From Paludibacterium yongneupense DSM 18731 (lineage in GTDB: Bacteria; Pseudomonadota; Gammaproteobacteria; Burkholderiales; Chromobacteriaceae), in the NCBI RefSeq assembly GCF_000422925.1, contig NZ_AUGZ01000020.1, positions 36,217 through 100,216 on the forward strand: a DNA stretch of 64,000 nucleotides, given 5' to 3'. The position numbers and the translations under genes were made by a program. Below, in pieces: positions 53,944 through 63,181 of this stretch. The first letter of the stretch is position 1. Each line of letters starts with the position of its first letter. The notes below the pieces were generated by a model. The model was not told the origin of the DNA. It made no database searches and was given only the letters and a program-made list of their open reading frames with translations.

Positions 53944-54249
53944 GTGCTGACGCTTACTCACTTCCTGGTGCTGGCAGCCATCCTGTTCGCCATCAGCGTG
54001 TTGGGGATTTTCCTCAACCGCAAGAATGTGATCGTGCTGCTGATGGCGATCGAATTGATGTTGCTGGCGGTGAACTTCAACTTCATCGCCTTTTCGCACT
54101 ACCTGTCGGATACGGCCGGACAGATTTTTGTGTTCTTCATCCTGACGGTGGCCGCGGCGGAATCCGCCATCGGTCTGGCGATACTGGTGGTGCTGTTCCG
54201 CAATTTGCGCACCATCAACGTGGAAGACCTGGGCAGCCTCAAGGGCTGA
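53944..54249 (+). CDS. nuoK: NADH-quinone oxidoreductase subunit K
   Basis: 101 residues from a GTG start with AGGGAGG upstream. Three membrane helices with the buried Glu residues ([19 protein letters not shown] and [19 protein letters not shown]) needed for proton pumping. Normal length. Confidence 0.97.
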   Translation: MLTLTHFLVLAAILFAISVLGIFLNRKNVIVLLMAIELMLLAVNFNFIAFSHYLSDTAGQIFVFFILTVAAAESAIGLAILVVLFRNLRTINVEDLGSLKG

Positions 54250-54286
54250 GCCGAAAACCGGATACCAAACTAAAAAGCACGAAACC

Positions 54287-56314
54287 ATGGATATGAAGAG
54301 CTTATACCTGCTTATCGCGCTCTCGCCGCTCGCGGGCTCGCTCGTTGCAGGCCTGTTTGGATGGGCGATCGGACGACGCGCTTCACACGTCGTCACGATC
54401 CTTGGCGTGGCCGTTTCGGCGGTTCTGTCGTTCAAGGTGTTGCTGGGCTTCCTCGGCGGGCATGCCGAGGTCTTCAACGGCCCGGTCTATACCTGGTTGA
54501 CGATGGACGGCCTCGACTACTCGGTCGGCTTCCTGGTCGACTCGCTGACGGCGATCATGCTGGTGGTGGTCACCTCCGTCTCCTTGATGGTCCACATCTA
54601 TACCATCGGCTATATGCAGGAGGATCCCGGATATCAGCGCTTTTTCAGCTATATCTCGCTGTTCACCTTCTCCATGCTGATGCTGGTGATGAGCAACAAC
54701 TTCTTCCAGCTGTTCTTCGGCTGGGAGGCGGTGGGCCTGGTCTCCTATCTGCTGATCGGCTTCTGGTTCAAGCGGCCCACAGCGATTTTCGCCAACCTCA
54801 AGGCTTTCCTGATCAACCGGGTCGGCGACTTCGGCTTCCTGCTCGGCATCGGGTTGGTGCTCGCCTACTTCGGCGGTTCGCTCGACTACCGCGATGTGTT
54901 CGCGGCGGCCCCCGGCCTCGCACAGCAGACGATAGAACTGATTCCCGGCCATCCGTGGAATCTGATGACCGTCACCTGCCTGCTGTTGTTTGTCGGTGCG
55001 ATGGGCAAGTCGGCGCAGTTTCCGCTGCATGTCTGGCTGCCCGACTCGATGGAAGGCCCGACTCCGATTTCCGCGCTGATCCACGCCGCCACCATGGTGA
55101 CGGCCGGGATCTTCATGGTGTCGCGCATGAGCCCCTTGTTCGAGCTGTCCGATACCGCGCTCAACGTGGTGCTGATCGTCGGGGCCATCACGGCGCTGTT
55201 CATGGGCTTCCTCGGCATGGTGCAGAACGACATCAAGCGGGTGGTGGCCTACTCGACCCTGTCGCAGCTCGGCTACATGACCGTGGCCCTGGGGGCGTCG
55301 GCCTACTCGATCGCGATGTTCCATGTCATGACGCACGCCTTCTTCAAAGCTTTGCTGTTCCTGGCCGCCGGTTCGGTCATCATCGGCATGCACCACGATC
55401 AAGACATGCGCAATATGGGCGGGCTGCGTAAATACATGCCCATCACCTGGCTGACCTCGCTCGTGGGGTCCCTGGCCCTGATCGGAACCCCGTTCTTCGC
55501 CGGCTTCTATTCGAAGGATTCGATTATCGAAGTGGTGCAGACTTCGCATCTGTCGGGGGCGGGTTTTGCCACCTTCTCGGTGTTGGCCGGTGTCTTCATC
55601 ACCGCCTTCTATTCCTTCCGCATGTACTTCCTGGTTTTCCATGGCAAGGAACGCTGGATGGCGGCGAAGCACGATCATCATTCGCATGATGACCACGGCG
55701 AGCATCACGGCCTGGCGCCCGACCAGACGCCGCACGAATCGCCCTGGGTTGTCACCTTGCCGCTCGTGCTGCTGGCGATCCCGTCCGTGATCGTAGGCTA
55801 CCTGGCCGTCGGTCCGCTGGTGTATGGCGATTTCTTCAAAGGGTCCATCTTTATCGACCTCGCGCGTCATCCGGGCATGGAAGAACTCGGCCACGAGTTT
55901 CACGGCGCACTGGCGATGGGGATCGCTTCGCTGACATCGCTGCCCCTGTGGCTGGCAGCGGCGGGGGTGGCACTGGCCTGGTTCTTCTATATGAAGGCCC
56001 CGCGCTATCCGGCTGCGCTAGCCGAGCGCTTTGCGCCGGTGAAGCGTCTGCTGGACAACAAATACTATCTGGACGAACTGTATTTCGCCGTCTTTGCACG
56101 CGGTAGCCGTTTGCTGGGCACTGCGTTCTGGAAGTTCGGCGACATCCTGCTGATCGATGGCCTGCTGGTGAATGGCAGTGCGGGTCTGGTCGGCAAGTTC
56201 TCGCGCGTGGTGCGCAAGTGGCAGACCGGCTTTATCTATAGCTATGCGGCAACGATGATCATCGGTGTGCTGGCTTTGATGTCGTTCTGGTTCGCACCGC
56301 TCATCCTGCGCTGA
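54287..56314 (+). CDS. nuoL: NADH-quinone oxidoreductase subunit L
   Basis: 675 residues. Antiporter-like distal pump subunit with 16 membrane helices and the long lateral helix. LFFGWEAVGLVSYLLIGFW, GAMGKSAQFPLHVWLPDSMEGPTPISALIHAATMVTAG and THAFFKALLFLAAGSV are hallmark blocks. A His-rich loop (HDHHSHDDHGEHHGL, about residues 465-480) lies between helices, common in this subunit in betaproteobacteria. Confidence 0.97.
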   Translation: MDMKSLYLLIALSPLAGSLVAGLFGWAIGRRASHVVTILGVAVSAVLSFKVLLGFLGGHAEVFNGPVYTWLTMDGLDYSVGFLVDSLTAIMLVVVTSVSLMVHIYTIGYMQEDPGYQRFFSYISLFTFSMLMLVMSNNFFQLFFGWEAVGLVSYLLIGFWFKRPTAIFANLKAFLINRVGDFGFLLGIGLVLAYFGGSLDYRDVFAAAPGLAQQTIELIPGHPWNLMTVTCLLLFVGAMGKSAQFPLHVWLPDSMEGPTPISALIHAATMVTAGIFMVSRMSPLFELSDTALNVVLIVGAITALFMGFLGMVQNDIKRVVAYSTLSQLGYMTVALGASAYSIAMFHVMTHAFFKALLFLAAGSVIIGMHHDQDMRNMGGLRKYMPITWLTSLVGSLALIGTPFFAGFYSKDSIIEVVQTSHLSGAGFATFSVLAGVFITAFYSFRMYFLVFHGKERWMAAKHDHHSHDDHGEHHGLAPDQTPHESPWVVTLPLVLLAIPSVIVGYLAVGPLVYGDFFKGSIFIDLARHPGMEELGHEFHGALAMGIASLTSLPLWLAAAGVALAWFFYMKAPRYPAALAERFAPVKRLLDNKYYLDELYFAVFARGSRLLGTAFWKFGDILLIDGLLVNGSAGLVGKFSRVVRKWQTGFIYSYAATMIIGVLALMSFWFAPLILR

Positions 56315-56358
56315 ATGGATGCAGGTCCGGGATTGAAATAACAACTTAGGCTTAGACT

Positions 56359-57849
56359 ATGTCCACTAATCTGTTAAGTCTGGCGATCTGGACTCCGATC
56401 GTGTCCGGTTTGCTGGTGCTGGCGACAGGCGGGGATGCGCGCGCCGCGTTTGCGCGCTGGCTGGCGCTGGCGGGCGCACTCGTCAGCTTCCTGGTGACCT
56501 TGCCGCTGTACACCGACTTCGGTGCGATGAATGGCGGCATGCAGTTCGAAGAAATGCGCCCCTGGATAGGGTCGCTCGGCATCAACTACCACCTCGGCGT
56601 CGACGGTATTTCCATGCTGTTCGTGCTGCTCAACAGCTTTGTCACGCTGATGGTGGTGATCACCGGCTGGCAAGTGATCCAGAAGCGTGTCGCGCAGTAT
56701 ATGGCGGCTTTCCTGATCATGTCGGGCTTGATCAACGGGGCTTTCGCCGCGCTCGACGCGATCCTGTTCTACGTATACTTCGAAGCCATGCTGATCCCGA
56801 TGTATCTGATCATCGGCGTCTGGGGCGGCCCGCGTCGGGTGTATGCGTCGATCAAGTTCTTCCTGTACACGTTGATCGGCTCCTTGCTGATGCTGGTCGC
56901 TTTCATCTATCTGTCGCGTGAAGCGCACAGTTTCGAAATCAGCGCCTTCCAGAATCTGCACATCGCGTTCAAGGTGCAGATCCTGCTGTTCATCGCCTTC
57001 TTCCTTTCCTTCGCGGTGAAAGTGCCCATGTGGCCGGTCCATACCTGGCTGCCGGATGCTCACGTCGAAGCGCCGACGGGCGGTTCGATGGTGCTCGCCG
57101 CGATCACCCTGAAAATCGGCGCCTACGGTTTCCTCCGCTTCGCGCTGCCCATCCTGCCCGATGCGTCCCGCTACTTTGCCCCGGCGATCGTGGTGCTGTC
57201 GCTGGTGGCCGTGATCTATATCGGGCTGGTGGCGCTGGTGCAGACCGACATGAAGAAGCTGGTCGCGTATTCGTCGATCTCGCATATGGGCTTCGTCACG
57301 CTGGGGATGTTCCTGTTCGCCGGCAATACGCAGAACACATGGGCGCTCAAGGGGGCCATCCTGCAGATGGTGTCGCACGGCTTTGTTTCTGCGGCAATGT
57401 TTATGTGCATCGGCGTGATGTACGATCGCTTGCACACGCGCAATATCGCCGACTATGGCGGTGTGGCCAACCGCATGCCGATCTTCGCCGCCTTCATGAT
57501 GTTGTTCGCGATGGCGAATTCGGGCCTGCCGGGGACGTCCGGCTTCGTCGGCGAGGTGATGGTCGTGCTGGGTGCGGTACAGGTCAACTTCTGGGTGGCG
57601 GCCTTGGCGGCGACCACGCTGGTGTTCGGCGCAGCCTATACGCTGTGGATGTACAAGCGCGTGATCTTCGGCGATGTCGTTCGCTCACAGGTCGCGGAAT
57701 TGAAGGACGTCAACAAGCGCGAGTTCCTGGTGCTGGCCGTGCTGGCGCTGGCGGTGCTGGGCATGGGTCTGTACCCGCAAGCCTTCATCGACAAGATGCA
57801 TTTCTCGGTGAACGACCTGATCGCGCATGTAGCGCAAAGCAAGCTGTAA
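56359..57849 (+). CDS. nuoM: NADH-quinone oxidoreductase subunit M
   Basis: 496 residues, 14 membrane helices, second antiporter-like subunit. Blocks: FYVYFEAMLIPMYLIIGVWGG, FAVKVPMWPVHTWLPDAHVEAPTGGSMVLAAITLKIGAYG, MKKLVAYSSISHMGFVTLG. Glu and Lys residues of the proton channel are in place. 44 bp after nuoL. Confidence 0.97.
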   Translation: MSTNLLSLAIWTPIVSGLLVLATGGDARAAFARWLALAGALVSFLVTLPLYTDFGAMNGGMQFEEMRPWIGSLGINYHLGVDGISMLFVLLNSFVTLMVVITGWQVIQKRVAQYMAAFLIMSGLINGAFAALDAILFYVYFEAMLIPMYLIIGVWGGPRRVYASIKFFLYTLIGSLLMLVAFIYLSREAHSFEISAFQNLHIAFKVQILLFIAFFLSFAVKVPMWPVHTWLPDAHVEAPTGGSMVLAAITLKIGAYGFLRFALPILPDASRYFAPAIVVLSLVAVIYIGLVALVQTDMKKLVAYSSISHMGFVTLGMFLFAGNTQNTWALKGAILQMVSHGFVSAAMFMCIGVMYDRLHTRNIADYGGVANRMPIFAAFMMLFAMANSGLPGTSGFVGEVMVVLGAVQVNFWVAALAATTLVFGAAYTLWMYKRVIFGDVVRSQVAELKDVNKREFLVLAVLALAVLGMGLYPQAFIDKMHFSVNDLIAHVAQSKL

Positions 57850-57867
57850 GGCCACAAGGAAAACACA

Positions 57868-59322
57868 ATGAATTGGGCTGCGATGAACCTGATGCCGGCA
57901 CTGCCCGAGATATTTCTGCTCTCGGCCGTGCTGGTGATTCTTGTGCTTGATCTGTTTATCTCGGACGCCAGGCGCTGGTTGACCTACGTCCTGTCGCTGG
58001 CGACGCTCGCCGGCTGTGCCGTGGCACAGATCTACACCTACACGGCGGTGCCGGTGCAGATTTTCGACCACATGTATGTCGCCGATCCGCTGGCGACCGT
58101 GGTCAAGCTGTTCATGTATGCGATTACCGCAGCTATCCTCGTATATACCCGGCAGTACATGACCGACCGCGGACTGTTCCGTGGCGATTATTTCCTGCTG
58201 GTGCTGTTTGCGCTGCTCGGCATGAACGTGATGGTTTCCGCCAGCCACTTCATGACCCTGTATGTCGGCCTGGAACTCCTGTCGCTGTCGCTGTATGCGC
58301 TCATCGCGCTGCAGCGCGATTCGGTGCAGGCAACCGAGGCGGCGATGAAGTATTTCGTACTCGGCGCGCTGGCTTCCGGCCTGCTGCTCTACGGCATGTC
58401 CATGGTGTATGGCGCGACCGGCACGCTGGATATGGCCGGAGTCGCCAAGGTGATCCACGCCGGACAGGCCAATCAGGTGCTGCTGGTATTCGGCCTGGTG
58501 TTCCTGGTCGCCGGCCTGTGCTTCAAACTGGGGGCGGTACCGTTTCACATGTGGGTGCCGGACGTTTACCACGGCGCCCCCCTGGGCATCACGCTGCTGG
58601 TCGGCTCGGCGCCGAAACTCGCCGCTTTCGTGTTCCTGGTGCGTATTCTGGCTCAGGGCCTGGCCGGTATGGTCGGTGACTGGCAGTCCATGCTGCTGAT
58701 CGTCGCGGTGCTGTCGATGGCGCTGGGTAATCTGGCCGCCATTGCCCAAAGCAATATCAAGCGCATGCTCGCCTATTCGACGATTTCGCACATGGGTTTC
58801 CTGCTGCTGGGGATGGTCGCTGGCAATGTAGGCGGTTACTCGGCTGCGATGTACTATGCGATCATCTATGTCCTGATGGCGCTGGTGGCTTTCGGCGTCT
58901 TGCTTGCATTGTCGCGCTCGGGGTTCGAATGCGAGAAATTGTCCGACCTCAAGGGACTCAACCAGCGTAACAGCTGGTATGCGCTGCTGATGTTGCTGGC
59001 CATGTTCTCCATGGCGGGCATTCCGCCTCTGGCCGGTTTCTACGCCAAGTTCGCGGTTATCCGCGCCGTGCTCGACATCCATCTGGTCTGGCTCGCGGTG
59101 TTTGCCGTGATGATGTCGCTGGTCGGCGCCTTTTACTATCTGCGCGTGGTCAAGCACATGTATTTCGATGATGCGGAAGACAGTTCTCCCATTGTCGTTC
59201 CTTTCGAAATGCGCGTGCTGCTGACGGTGAATGCGCTGGCACTGCTGGGGCTGGGCGTGCTGCCCGAGCGCCTGGTGGCCTTGTGCCTGGATGCCATGCA
59301 CCAGTCGCTGGCGCTGATCTGA
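57868..59322 (+). CDS. nuoN: NADH-quinone oxidoreductase subunit N
   Basis: 484 residues, 14 membrane helices, third antiporter-like subunit. SHFMTLYVGLELLSLSLYALIAL, LCFKLGAVPFHMWVPDVYHGAPLGITLLVGSAPKLAAF, IKRMLAYSTISHMGFLLLGM and SMAGIPPLAGFYAKFAV. AAGGAA precedes the ATG 18 bp after nuoM. Last core complex I gene. Confidence 0.97.
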   Translation: MNWAAMNLMPALPEIFLLSAVLVILVLDLFISDARRWLTYVLSLATLAGCAVAQIYTYTAVPVQIFDHMYVADPLATVVKLFMYAITAAILVYTRQYMTDRGLFRGDYFLLVLFALLGMNVMVSASHFMTLYVGLELLSLSLYALIALQRDSVQATEAAMKYFVLGALASGLLLYGMSMVYGATGTLDMAGVAKVIHAGQANQVLLVFGLVFLVAGLCFKLGAVPFHMWVPDVYHGAPLGITLLVGSAPKLAAFVFLVRILAQGLAGMVGDWQSMLLIVAVLSMALGNLAAIAQSNIKRMLAYSTISHMGFLLLGMVAGNVGGYSAAMYYAIIYVLMALVAFGVLLALSRSGFECEKLSDLKGLNQRNSWYALLMLLAMFSMAGIPPLAGFYAKFAVIRAVLDIHLVWLAVFAVMMSLVGAFYYLRVVKHMYFDDAEDSSPIVVPFEMRVLLTVNALALLGLGVLPERLVALCLDAMHQSLALI

Positions 59323-59332
59323 GGAGAGCAGG

Positions 59333-59629
59333 GTGCAAAGCAGCGTTTACTCTTTGTTGCTGGTCGCCCTGCTTGCGGCTAATCTGCCTTTCGTGTCGCA
59401 GCGCGTCGGTTTCGTGCTGCAGGTCGAGCGCAAGGCGTTTGGCTGGCGTTTGCTGGAGCTGCTGTTGTTGTATGGGGCGACCGGCCTGCTCGGTCGCTTG
59501 CTCGAGTCGCGGCTGATGCCGGTCCAGCATCAGTCGTGGACGTTTTACGTCGTGACTTTCTTCATGTTCCTCGTCTTTGCCTTCCCAGGCTTCGTGTTGC
59601 GCTACTTCTGGAAAACCCGGCGCGGCTGA
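59333..59629 (+). CDS. DUF2818 family membrane protein
   Basis: 98 residues from a GTG with GGAGAG upstream, 10 bp after nuoN. Three hydrophobic helices (VYSLLLVALLAANLPFV, LLELLLLYGATGLLGRLLE, TFYVVTFFMFLVFAFPGFVLRYFW). DUF2818 genes follow nuoN in many betaproteobacteria and are a lineage marker; an accessory or assembly role for complex I is suspected from position only. Confidence 0.9.
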   Translation: MQSSVYSLLLVALLAANLPFVSQRVGFVLQVERKAFGWRLLELLLLYGATGLLGRLLESRLMPVQHQSWTFYVVTFFMFLVFAFPGFVLRYFWKTRRG

Positions 59630-59722
59630 CGGTGTGTTGCCATTTTGGCCCCTTGGGGCGTCTTTTGCGCGCGCAGGCCGTGCGCGCAAGGGGGCCGTCG
59701 CTGCTGACCGCAGATCCCTTCT

Positions 59723-59736
59723 GGTAAAGCTTTACC
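59723..59736. promoter_or_regulatory. 14-bp perfect palindrome upstream of the Spy-like gene
   Basis: GGTAAAGCTTTACC, 110 bp before the Spy-like start. A half-like GCGGTAAA recurs at 59777-59784. This resembles an operator for a dimeric regulator. I do not recognise it as a known consensus. Confidence 0.4.
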
Positions 59737-59846
59737 GTATATTACTGAATTCACAGTTCAACACACAAAGGGCTTTGCGGTAAAAACATGCTTCATGGAA
59801 ATGGTGGATAAATAGATCATCACCACCCACTTCACTGGAGCTGATT

Positions 59847-60374
59847 ATGAAACATCTTGTTGCCTCCGCAATGCTGAGCCTGGGCTTGCTGCTTCCCGCC
59901 TACTCGGCCCTGGCCGCCGATACGAGCGCACCAACCGGCTGGGCCCGGCACCAGGCCGATTGGCAAGCGCATCATGCCCAGCGCGTTCAGGCCCGGCTCG
60001 ATCATCTCGCCGATATGCTGCAACTGACCCAGGCACAACGCCAGGGCAAGGCGTGGCAGAACTATCTGAAGGTCTCGCGCGATCTTGCCGCGACCATGCC
60101 GATGATGGGGATCATGCATGCGCCACGCGATGCCGATGCCGCGACCCTGACGCGCCTGCGTGCCGACGCCGCGGCCCGGATCGCCACGCATCTGTCTGCA
60201 CAAGCCGATGCCACCCGTGAACTGCAGGCTGCGTTGACCGAAGCGCAACGCAAGGTCCTGGCGGAGATGGTGCGGCACGAAGGCCCCATGCATCACGGCT
60301 TTTTTCATCATGATGCGGACCCCATGCACGGCGACGGATCTGTACCCGCTCCCGCCCCCGCCGGTGGCGAGTGA
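59847..60374 (+). CDS. Spy/CpxP-family (LTXXQ) periplasmic protein
   Basis: 175 residues with a signal peptide (MKHLVASAMLSLGLLLPAYSALA-A). The mature chain is helical and holds two LTxxQ motifs (LTQAQRQ near residue 60, LTEAQRKVL near 131), the signature of Spy/CpxP periplasmic stress chaperones. The C-terminus is His/Met-rich (MHHGFFHHDADPMHGDG), which could bind copper or zinc. GGAGCTG precedes the ATG. It is the first of three small envelope genes. Confidence 0.85.
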   Translation: MKHLVASAMLSLGLLLPAYSALAADTSAPTGWARHQADWQAHHAQRVQARLDHLADMLQLTQAQRQGKAWQNYLKVSRDLAATMPMMGIMHAPRDADAATLTRLRADAAARIATHLSAQADATRELQAALTEAQRKVLAEMVRHEGPMHHGFFHHDADPMHGDGSVPAPAPAGGE

Positions 60375-60398
60375 GATGGACGAACCCGGGAGATTGCT

Positions 60399-60755
60399 AT
60401 GAAAACGCTACGATTGTGTGCTGCCGCTCTACTGCTCGCGGCAGGGGCGGCACATGCCGAGCATGTGCATTTCGGCGTCGGGGTCATGATAGGCCCGCCG
60501 GTCGTGCCCTTGTATGCGCCCGCCTACTATTACCCGCCGGTATACCGCGAGTCCGTGATCGTGGTGCCGCCGACAGAGTATGTCGAGCAGGACGATGCGG
60601 CGCCGGCACCTTCCCCCAGCGCGGCAATGCCTAGCGCACCGGCCAGCGATGGCTACTGGTATTACTGCGCCAGATCGCAGAAATATTATCCATACGTCAA
60701 GAAATGCCCGGCGGGCTGGATGAAAGTCTCATCCACTCCGTCGGATGCACGTTGA
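60399..60755 (+). CDS. Small exported protein with a C-terminal YYC...C motif
   Basis: 118 residues: signal peptide (MKTLRLCAAALLLAAGAAHA-E), a Tyr/Pro-rich stretch (PLYAPAYYYPPVYRES), an Ala/Pro/Ser linker and a compact end WYYCARSQKYYPYVKKCPAGWMKV. The pattern YYC-(x)-YYPYV..C..GW is shared by many short proteobacterial outer-envelope proteins of unknown role; the two Cys probably form a disulfide. GGGAGA lies upstream. 24 bp after the Spy-like gene. Confidence 0.8.
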   Translation: MKTLRLCAAALLLAAGAAHAEHVHFGVGVMIGPPVVPLYAPAYYYPPVYRESVIVVPPTEYVEQDDAAPAPSPSAAMPSAPASDGYWYYCARSQKYYPYVKKCPAGWMKVSSTPSDAR

Positions 60756-60766
60756 AGGAGGCGAGC

Positions 60767-61273
60767 ATGATCAGACAGCTATTGCCCGCCGCGATGTGTG
60801 CGCTTCTGTTGTCCGCCTGCGTCACCGTGCCGCAGGGACCTTCGGTGATGGCATTGCCCGGGGCCGGCAAGAACTGGAACCAGTTCCAGGCGGACGATGC
60901 CTATTGCCGGCAGTTCGCTTCCGGCCAGACTGGTAATGTCAGCCAGAACGCCGTCAACAGCGGGGTCGAGAGCGCAGCGGTGGGTACGGTCGTGGGCGCG
61001 GCGGCCGGGGCATTGCTGGGCGGCCATCAGGGGGCGGCGGTCGGCGCGGGCAGCGGGCTTTTGCTGGGCAGCGCGGTCGGCGCTGGCGCGGCACAGGACT
61101 CGGGGCGGATTACGCAGCGAAGCTATGACAACGCCTATATCCAGTGCATGTACGCCCACGGTGAAAAAGTGCCGATGTCGGCACCCGCGCATCGTGTGAC
61201 CCACTATGCGCCGCCTCCCGCTTCGTATGCACCGCCGCCGGACGGCATCGGATATCCGCCGCCACCGTATTGA
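60767..61273 (+). CDS. Glycine-zipper lipoprotein
   Basis: 168 residues from ATG 60767 (AAGGAGG upstream). A lipoprotein signal peptide ends in the lipobox LLSAC, so C18 should be lipidated. A glycine-zipper segment (VGTVVGAAAGALLGGHQGAAVGAGSGLLLGSAVGAGAAQ, about 74-112) can insert in a membrane, and the tail is Pro-rich (APPPASYAPPPDG). This resembles YMGG/OmpA-like glycine-zipper lipoproteins of the outer membrane. 11 bp after the previous gene. Confidence 0.85.
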   Translation: MIRQLLPAAMCALLLSACVTVPQGPSVMALPGAGKNWNQFQADDAYCRQFASGQTGNVSQNAVNSGVESAAVGTVVGAAAGALLGGHQGAAVGAGSGLLLGSAVGAGAAQDSGRITQRSYDNAYIQCMYAHGEKVPMSAPAHRVTHYAPPPASYAPPPDGIGYPPPPY

Positions 61274-61335
61274 GCCGACAGTCGGATTGTGTCGGAGGCG
61301 AAGCCAGACGGCCCGGATTTGCCGGGCCGCTGTGT

Positions 61336-62202
61336 TTAGTAGAAGCGCGGTTGTCCGTTAGGACGCGTCTTGAAACGCTTGTGCAGCCAGAAATACTGAT
61401 CCGGCGTTTCCAGTATCCGTTGTTCCAGAAACTGGTTCATGCGCAGCGTGTCGGCCTCGACGTCGCTGCTCGGATAGTTCTCCCACGGAGGGTAGAACTC
61501 GAGCTCGCAGTGGTTGCCAACGCGTCGGGCGATGGCGGGAACGACGTGCGCGCGCGCCAGACCGCTGATGCGCGACATGCCGGTGATGGTGGCGGTCTCG
61601 ACGCCGAAGAATTTGACGAAAACCGAGTCGCGCGGCCCGTAGTCCTGATCCGGCAGGTAGAGGAAGGGGGCATGGTCGCGACGCATCGCCTTGATGATGG
61701 TGCGCAGCCCTTCCTGGCGGGACACGATGAAAGCATTGTTGTAGCGCTGGCGACCGCGGTAGATCTGCGCATCCAGCGCCTCGTTCTTCTGGTGGGCGTA
61801 GACGCTGACCAGCGGGATGTACTGGTTGAGGGCGTAGACGCACAGCTCGAAGCCGACAAAATGCGGGTAGAACAGGATGACGTTTTCGCCCCGGTCGAGC
61901 AGATCGGTCACATAGTGCAGGTTCTTGATCTCGACCAGCCGCCTCAACCGGCGCGCAGAACTCCACCACACCACTCCGTATTCGAGAGCCAGACGTATCA
62001 TGTGCCGAAAATTGGCGCGAACCAGACGCTGTCGCTCGCGCCGCGGCATGTCGGGGAAACACAGGCGCAGGTTGATCATGCCGACGCGGCGCCTTTCGCG
62101 TGCGAGCATCCAGGCCAGCGTTCCCCCCAACCAGGCGATGGCGCCGATGACGGCCATGGGCAACAGACGAATCAGCCACAATAGAACAAATACGAATTTC
62201 AT
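61336..62202 (-). CDS. LpxL/HtrB-like lipid A acyltransferase
   Basis: 288 residues, one N-terminal membrane helix. The catalytic HX4E box is H114...E119 (YPHFVGFEL), followed by KNEALDAQI and LYLPDQDYGPRDSVFVKFFG, typical of lysophospholipid acyltransferases that add a secondary acyl chain to lipid A. It is the downstream gene of a pair on the minus strand, 2 bp after the other acyltransferase. Which acyl position each enzyme serves cannot be told by eye. Confidence 0.9.
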   Translation of the reverse strand: MKFVFVLLWLIRLLPMAVIGAIAWLGGTLAWMLARERRRVGMINLRLCFPDMPRRERQRLVRANFRHMIRLALEYGVVWWSSARRLRRLVEIKNLHYVTDLLDRGENVILFYPHFVGFELCVYALNQYIPLVSVYAHQKNEALDAQIYRGRQRYNNAFIVSRQEGLRTIIKAMRRDHAPFLYLPDQDYGPRDSVFVKFFGVETATITGMSRISGLARAHVVPAIARRVGNHCELEFYPPWENYPSSDVEADTLRMNQFLEQRILETPDQYFWLHKRFKTRPNGQPRFY

Positions 62203-62204
62203 TG

Positions 62205-63089
62205 CTATCCTTGAATCTCGGGCGCGGCCACACCGGCCGGGCGCTTGTAACGGTTATAACTCCACAAATATTGGCTCGGTAAGCGACGGATCAGGTTCTC
62301 GACGGCGGCATTGAGCCGTGCGGCGTCTTCCTCCCTTGCCCCGACGAAAGCTTCGGCCATCGGTTCGATATGTACGACGAAGCCTTTTCCGCGCGGTAGG
62401 CGCTCGCCGAAAAAGAGCAGGGTTTCCACGCCTGCGACCTGGCTCAGGCGCGGCACCAGCGTCATGGTGTAGGCCGGGCGGCCGAAAAAAGGCGCCCAGA
62501 CGCCTTCGCCGCCACCGGGAACCTGGTCGGGTAGAATGATGGTCGCTTCGCCGCTTTTCAGTGCCTTCATCAGAATGCGCACGCCGGCGCCGGTGGCCGG
62601 GGCGGTGCGGCCTTTGCCGCGCGCCCGGCCCGAGTTCATGACCGGCTCAAGCCAGGAAAGCTTGGGCGGGCGGTACATCGCCGTCAGCGGGAAAGGCAGG
62701 CGGTGGCTGATATAGCGACCGGCGATATCATAGCTGCCAAGGTGCGGGGTCACGAAGACGATGCCGTGTCCTTGTGCGATGGCAGCTTCGACATGTTCCC
62801 AGCCTTCGCAGCGACGCACCATCCCGGCGATGTCCGCAGGGGAGCGGCACCAGGCGATGGCCAGTTCCAATGCGCCCTTGCCGGTTTCGCCAGCGCTCTG
62901 TTTGACTAGGGCTCGAAAAAGCCGATAATCTAGGCAAATTTTACTGGTTTCTAGATTATCCTTTAGCCGCGTAGCAAAACGCGGGGAGAGGACGTAGGTC
63001 AGCCTGCCGAGAAGACTGCCCAAGCCCTGAAGCAGGGGCAGGGGCAGGCGCGCCAGCAGCGTTAGAATGAGATGGACCAGCTTGGCCAT
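62205..63089 (-). CDS. LpxL/HtrB-like lipid A acyltransferase (second copy)
   Basis: 294 residues. Catalytic HX4D box H116...D121 (TPHLGSYDIAG), membrane-anchoring N-terminus, MYRPPKLSWLEPVMNSGRARG and IILPDQVPGGGEGVWAPFFG. Same family as its neighbour but distinct in sequence, so the two probably place different secondary acyl chains. It is divergent from metK across 92 bp, an arrangement also seen in Neisseria relatives (from memory). Confidence 0.9.
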   Translation of the reverse strand: MAKLVHLILTLLARLPLPLLQGLGSLLGRLTYVLSPRFATRLKDNLETSKICLDYRLFRALVKQSAGETGKGALELAIAWCRSPADIAGMVRRCEGWEHVEAAIAQGHGIVFVTPHLGSYDIAGRYISHRLPFPLTAMYRPPKLSWLEPVMNSGRARGKGRTAPATGAGVRILMKALKSGEATIILPDQVPGGGEGVWAPFFGRPAYTMTLVPRLSQVAGVETLLFFGERLPRGKGFVVHIEPMAEAFVGAREEDAARLNAAVENLIRRLPSQYLWSYNRYKRPAGVAAPEIQG

Positions 63090-63181
63090 TTTTTTTATCG
63101 TTTCCCGGTTGATATCCTGGTGCAGGAAGCGGGCTATTTTATCACCATTGAATTAAGGTTTATTCGGGCACGAAAGCAAAA

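Noticed and set aside
63090..63181. SAM- or SAH-riboswitch in front of metK
   Set aside because: Only 92 bp separate the divergent starts and no conserved riboswitch core or terminator could be seen.
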